A stretch of DNA of 34,871 nt, from positions 1 to 34,871 of the forward strand of contig CANHMH010000009.1 in assembly GCA_947461635.1 (NCBI GenBank), given 5' to 3'. This document shows, one piece after another, positions 28,101 to 34,871 of the stretch; position 1 is the stretch's first letter; each line of letters starts with the position of its first letter. This DNA is from Flavobacteriales bacterium (GTDB lineage: Bacteria > Bacteroidota > Bacteroidia > Flavobacteriales_D > Crocinitomicaceae). The position numbers were made by a program, and so were the translations under genes. The notes under the pieces were generated by a model. That model was not told the origin of the DNA and did not search any database. It saw only the letters and a list, made by a program, of their open reading frames with translations.

Positions 28101-28513
28101 TGCGTGAGATGGATGAATTGCGTTCTGCCGTGAGAAATGCTTCATACGAGCAAAAAGATCCACTTGTAGTGTACAAACTGGAATCGTATGAATTATTCCG
28201 CTCGATGTTGAATCGCTTAAATGAAGAAGCAGTTGAATTGTTAATGAAATTGGATGTTCCTGTAGAACAATCGGTTCAAGGTACAAATCAGGAAGCACGT
28301 CAAAACAACTACCAACAAGCTCAAACAAATCAATCCGTTTCATCTACACCTACTCCATCTTTCGAAGGCAGACAAGGATACGATCAAGCGATTGCGAATT
28401 CAATGCCTCAACCGGAAAAACGTCAACCTATCATCGCTGAACCGAAAGTGAATAGAAATGATGCCTGTCCTTGCGGAAGCGGTAAGAAATATAAGCAATG
28501 TCACGGTAAGTAA
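25169..28513 (+). CDS. secA: Preprotein translocase ATPase SecA
   Basis: [89 protein letters not shown], C-terminal [15 protein letters not shown] zinc-binding tail. Start at [11 protein letters not shown]. Confidence 0.98.
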   Translation: [1114 protein letters not shown]

Positions 28514-29280
28514 TGGCAACGGGGTTGAAGCTGCGTGTCGCGTTTATTGGCTCTGGAAAAGTTGCCAACGAACTTGCACTTATCTTTCGTTTCAAAGGAA
28601 TTGAAATCACTGGAATTTCGAGTAGAAATCACGAGAGTGGCAATTCCCTCGCTGAACGTTTGAATTGTCCCTTCATGGCTGATCCGAACGAGTTAAAAGC
28701 TGACCTGATTATTATTGCCACGAACGACACTTCCGTAAAAGCGTTGAACACAATCTTGAAAACTGAAGCATCTGTTGTCTATACAGCAGGTGCGGTAAAT
28801 TTAGCCGATGTTCCCAATGGTAATTGGGGTGTTTTTTATCCGCTTCAAACATTCACCGAAAACCGCCACTTAACTGTTGATGAAGTTCCAATCCTACTTG
28901 AATCAAAGAACATAGAATTGCAAAACAAATTGGAAGCGCTCTGCGAAAAAATTGGTTTTCAATACGAGTATTGTAGCTCAGTTGACAGGCAAAAATACCA
29001 CTTGGCAGCAGTCTTCGTGAATAATTTTGTCAACCACCTGTTTCATAAAGCACAAGTTCAATTGCAGGAAAACAGCTTAAATTGGAACATGTTAAAACCA
29101 TTGATAGAAGAAACGGTAGCCAAACTTAATGATTTTTCTGCCTTTGATTCTCAAACAGGTCCAGCTAGAAGAAATGATCAAAGTACCATTCTAACACATG
29201 AATCCCTTTTAAGCAAAGAGGATGTAAATCTATATCATGTCCTCACTAACAGTATTCAAAAGACCTATACCCATGAATAG
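28513..29280 (+). CDS. Rossmann-fold/DUF2520 domain-containing protein
   Basis: VAFIGSGKVANELALIFRFKGIEI; VFYPLQTFTENR; AAVFVNNFVNHLF; FDSQTGPARRNDQSTI. ATG overlaps the secA stop region (TAATG). Confidence 0.88.
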   Translation: MATGLKLRVAFIGSGKVANELALIFRFKGIEITGISSRNHESGNSLAERLNCPFMADPNELKADLIIIATNDTSVKALNTILKTEASVVYTAGAVNLADVPNGNWGVFYPLQTFTENRHLTVDEVPILLESKNIELQNKLEALCEKIGFQYEYCSSVDRQKYHLAAVFVNNFVNHLFHKAQVQLQENSLNWNMLKPLIEETVAKLNDFSAFDSQTGPARRNDQSTILTHESLLSKEDVNLYHVLTNSIQKTYTHE

Positions 29281-29791
29281 TTACAAACATGCGCTGAATC
29301 ACATCAATACCTTTATTTTCGATGTTGACGGGGTTTTTACAGATGGAAAAGTGTATTTATTGAAGGATGAAATCGTTCGAACACTCAATTCGAAAGATGG
29401 CTACGCAGTTCAATATGCAGCGAAAATGGGCTACAAAATCTTTGCCATTACCGGTGGGAATTCCACGGAGGTACGTGACCGCTTGCTCGGACTCGGTATG
29501 ACTCGTGTATACCTAAGTGCGCACAGCAAAATAATTTGTTACGAAGAAATCAAAGCAGAATTTAACTTAACAGACCAAGAAATCGCATACATGGGTGATG
29601 ACATTCCGGATATTCCTGTGCTAAAAGTTGCTGGACTTTCTTCTTGTCCACAAGATGCAGTCAGCGATGTGAAAAGCATTGTTCACTACCAAAGTCCATT
29701 TGATGGTGGAAAAACCTGTGTCCGTGACATCATTGAGCAAACACTTCGTGTGCAAGGAAAGTGGCTGAGTGATTTAGCGTACCAATGGTAA
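29273..29791 (+). CDS. KdsC-like HAD phosphatase (3-deoxy-D-manno-octulosonate 8-phosphate phosphatase)
   Basis: FIFDVDGVFTDGKVYL, ITGGNSTEVRDRLLGLG, YMGDDIPDIPVLKVAGLSSCPQDA. ATG at 29273 preferred over the track start at 29237. Confidence 0.88.
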   Translation: MNSYKHALNHINTFIFDVDGVFTDGKVYLLKDEIVRTLNSKDGYAVQYAAKMGYKIFAITGGNSTEVRDRLLGLGMTRVYLSAHSKIICYEEIKAEFNLTDQEIAYMGDDIPDIPVLKVAGLSSCPQDAVSDVKSIVHYQSPFDGGKTCVRDIIEQTLRVQGKWLSDLAYQW

Positions 29792-29792
29792 G

Positions 29793-30826
29793 TTAGTCTA
29801 GTTGAGCTAACTCATCTAACATTTGTAACTGATTTCGGGCGCGTCGAAGGTTATGGTTTTCATCCTCAACCCAATAATATTGATCCCCAATCAGGTAATC
29901 ACTTAAGAATCGCATAGCTTGAATATAAATGACTGTTTTAGCACCGAGAAGAATGTTTTCTCTTTCCAACTCACTTAAATGATCATTCATCGGTCCCTGA
30001 AAATATCCGTTTAATAACTCCGTTAAAATCTGTGGGTGGAATGCTTTTTCTGGATGTCCATCTTCCGTACCAATTTGACAAAACGAACGAATCATGTCGC
30101 CAATGTCATACAAAATACTTCCAACCATGATCGTATCCCAATCGATAATGGCACAAACAGTTTCTCCACTCTCGTCAAATAAAAAATTACTCAATTTAGG
30201 ATCAGCATGAATGATTCGCTTGGGCAACTTGGGAAGAAGTTGTATGTAGCGATTGAGAATTCCTTCGTGATCTCGCAATTTCTGAATTAAAACTTTTGCC
30301 TGAGTGAAACGATATGGGATAGCTACTTTCAAAGAATGTTGGTAATCTTTCCGACGCTTTTTGAAATCCAGGAATCCAGGGATGCTCTCTTTTAATTGAC
30401 CCATTGGTAAATCCATTAAGAAAAAATGAAATTCACTCAATGCTTTAGCTGCTTCGAAGGCCTGTGCATGTTTGCCTAATACCTCTAAACTTTTGCTGGG
30501 AAAAATGGCTTTGAACATGCGCCATGTTTGTCCCTTTTGATCTTGAAGCAAATAATTTTGATCCGCATTTTTCAATAAGGTTAAACTTGTTTTCGGATAG
30601 CCTTTTTCAGTTAAAAACTGTGCTATCTGCAATTGATTCATCACCACCAAATTTGGATTGCTAAACACATGTGTATTGACTCCTTGCAGAACAAAATAGG
30701 TATCGTTCGTCGCCTCTACCAAAAATGTTTTGTGTATGAGGCCACCTTTTAATAAACTTATCCGCTGGACCTTTGTCTCCAAGGACTTTAAAAAATCGTT
30801 GGCTACCGATCGTTCCAATTGCCTAT

Positions 30827-30830
<4 letters not shown>
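29793..30830 (-). CDS. Phosphotransferase/kinase family, N-acetylhexosamine 1-kinase-like
   Basis: GGLIHKTFLVEATNDTYFVLQGVNTHVFSNPNLVVMNQ; IIHADPKLSNFLFDE (APH catalytic loop); AIIDWDTIMVGSILYDIGDMIRS. Confidence 0.82.
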
Positions 30831-33104
<2,274 letters not shown>

Positions 33105-33106
33105 CT

Positions 33107-33144
33107 AAAAAAGTTCAGCCGATCCGTTGATCGAACCGGCTGAA
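33107..33144 (-). terminator. Rho-independent-type terminator after the DUF2490 gene
   Basis: 8-bp perfect inverted repeat TTCAGCCG...CGGCTGAA (33114-33144) followed on the minus strand by ACTTTTTT. Confidence 0.75.
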
Positions 33145-33166
33145 TTTTGCTTGGAGAGTATTGGAA

Positions 33167-33925
33167 TTATCTTTTGGTAAAATCCAAATTATAAGTAGTG
33201 GAAATCCACAAGGTATGATTGCGCTCCATTTTTAATCCATCCGTTTTTACAACAAATTGATTCAGATAACCCACCTGAACATTGAAATTCTTGTCGAAAC
33301 GCCATCCCAACGCTGCAATGAAACGATTTTGGTCCATGATGTTTTTTCCAATTCCAGCACCGAAGCCCAAGAAAACCTCATCATTCACATTCATAAACAA
33401 GGTGTTGTCCGACAATTCTTTTCTTGACAATGGAATCACCGCCATAGCTCTGTAGCGCAAACGATTACGGAAAACGGGATCAACTTGAACGATGTTATTC
33501 GCTGCATCATTCACATATTGTTCCATGAATCGTTGTTCCAAACGGTAGCGGTGTTGAACTTCCACATTTCCGATTTTACTTTTCAAGTTTACTTGTTCAA
33601 AGATTCGATTTTCATCAAATTCATGAAGAATTGGCTGTTCTCCGTATGGATAGGTTTTTACCCATGCAAATCCCGCCATCACCGAAACATTCGGATTCAC
33701 GTTGTATTCCAACCCGAAGCGTAAAAGTGATTGTTGCCAAGACTTGAATCCATCTGCACGACGCCATTGGTATTCCGTCATCAAACTGAATTTATCCGTC
33801 AATTTATGGGTTCCGACATACATCGCCCATCCATGAGTTTGTGGACTGATGATTTTCTGTGCGGAGAGCAATGCAGGCAAAACCATGCCTGCTATTACCA
33901 CAATTGGAAAAAATATTTTTTTCAT
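33167..33925 (-). CDS. DUF2490 domain-containing outer-membrane-like protein
   Basis: Signal peptide; GWAMYVGTHKLTDKFSLMTEYQWRRADGFKSWQQSLLRFGLEYNVNPNVSVMAGFAW. Confidence 0.87.
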   Translation of the reverse strand: MKKIFFPIVVIAGMVLPALLSAQKIISPQTHGWAMYVGTHKLTDKFSLMTEYQWRRADGFKSWQQSLLRFGLEYNVNPNVSVMAGFAWVKTYPYGEQPILHEFDENRIFEQVNLKSKIGNVEVQHRYRLEQRFMEQYVNDAANNIVQVDPVFRNRLRYRAMAVIPLSRKELSDNTLFMNVNDEVFLGFGAGIGKNIMDQNRFIAALGWRFDKNFNVQVGYLNQFVVKTDGLKMERNHTLWISTTYNLDFTKR

Positions 33926-33926
33926 T

Positions 33927-34871
33927 TTATTTTCTTTTACGTGCTGCTAAATGGTGCTTAGAGCTATGAACGTTTCCAAAATGCTGCAATCCGATGATAT
34001 CCAACATTCCACTTTGTGATTTAAAATCTTCGACCATATGATGCAATGCTTCAATCGATGAGTGATCGATAAAAGTACAATGAGTTACATCCACATGCAC
34101 TTGATCTTTACCTTCAAATTTTTGTATCGCTGCTTGTAATTTCAAAAAGTTAGTGAAAACAATCGAACCACTTACATGAATCACATTATTTTCAACGGTA
34201 AACTCCGATTTAACGATGCTTTTCAAAGATACCCCGCGGAATAAGTGAAGTATGATTTTCAAAATAATTCCTGCTGCAATACCCAATAACAAATCTGTCG
34301 CTAACGTGACAACAATTGTCACCAAGAAAACCACCAATTGATCAGCACCGATTTTAAACATGTGTCCAAATTCTTTCGGATGAGCTAATTTCCATCCCAC
34401 TCCAATTAACATTGCTGCTAAAGCAGTCATTGGAATCAAATTACTGAAGGACACCGCAAAAATCAAGAAGATTAAAATGAAAATACCATGGAAGAAATTT
34501 GCCCAACGTGTGCGTCCACCATTGTTTACGTTTGCGGATGAACGAGCAACCTCGGAAATCATTGGTAATCCACCAAAAATTCCAGCTAGAATATTCCCGA
34601 ATCCAACGGCGATCAAATCTTTATTGTAGTTCGATTTACGTTTGAATGGATCCATCATATCGATCGCTTTCACTGTTAATAGTGCTTCTAGACTTCCTAC
34701 AAGTGCGAACATGATTACAAATTTGATAAAGGTTCCCGTTTGCTGGAATCCAGCGAAACTCACATTTACCCCGAGAATGTCAAAGAATCCTTTATCGAAG
34801 GTCAATAATGGTTTGAAATCATCGGTGTTTTTCAAACCAAAAGCCATGGCCATTACAATAGACACCAATAA
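33927..34871 (-). CDS. SulP family inorganic anion transporter, C-terminal part (5' end beyond window)
   Basis: GGLPMISEVARSSANVNNGGRTRWANFFHGIFIL, multiple TM segments, C-terminal STAS-like domain (VHVDVTHCTFIDHSSIEALHHMVEDF); frame open to the right edge. Confidence 0.9.
   Translation of the reverse strand, partial: LLVSIVMAMAFGLKNTDDFKPLLTFDKGFFDILGVNVSFAGFQQTGTFIKFVIMFALVGSLEALLTVKAIDMMDPFKRKSNYNKDLIAVGFGNILAGIFGGLPMISEVARSSANVNNGGRTRWANFFHGIFILIFLIFAVSFSNLIPMTALAAMLIGVGWKLAHPKEFGHMFKIGADQLVVFLVTIVVTLATDLLLGIAAGIILKIILHLFRGVSLKSIVKSEFTVENNVIHVSGSIVFTNFLKLQAAIQKFEGKDQVHVDVTHCTFIDHSSIEALHHMVEDFKSQSGMLDIIGLQHFGNVHSSKHHLAARKRK

Noticed and set aside
25586-28343. Several antisense ORFs inside secA (60-90 aa)
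   Set aside because: Shadow ORFs opposite a strongly conserved gene, without recognisable domains or credible starts.
25169-28513. Unusually long SecA (1114 aa) as an anomaly
   Set aside because: Long SecA with a coiled insertion and SEC-C tail is typical for this phylum.

Overview
This 34.9 kb window is chromosomal DNA from a Bacteroidota member. It is probably Flavobacteriales, judging from the T9SS-type C-terminal sorting domain, TAnnTTTG-like -7 boxes, AT-rich coding and the gene families present. Most of it is ordinary housekeeping and envelope content: DUF1287 protein, HAD phosphatase, J-domain protein, L,D-transpeptidase, M15 peptidase, HutD, GH25, GH3-PA14, DsbA/FrnE, flavin reductase, WYL regulator, alkaline-phosphatase-like protein, VOC/HPPD-like protein, HemF, LysM-PBP protein, GuaA, SecA, DUF2520 protein, KdsC-like HAD, an N-acetylhexosamine kinase/nucleotidyltransferase/GH109-like operon, DUF2490 protein and partial SulP. 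No tRNA, rRNA, CRISPR array, transposase or integrase was recognised. Three regions deserve follow-up. (1) A translationally coupled three-gene cassette (13323-15948) encodes an unfamiliar protein with an internal duplication and two small secreted proteins resembling stand-alone GldM C-terminal (T9SS) domains. It lies between an intact dsbA/frnE-like gene and a displaced 3'-end copy of that gene, giving 92-bp direct repeats that are about 96% identical. (2) Two strict 8-bp-period non-coding arrays (consensus AATGTGCT) flank a LamG/repeat-domain/T9SS surface protein gene on both sides; the second is interrupted by a GC-rich hairpin. (3) A 56-aa ORF ending in CVGCGS, absent from the supplied ORF track, is divergent from a WYL regulator.
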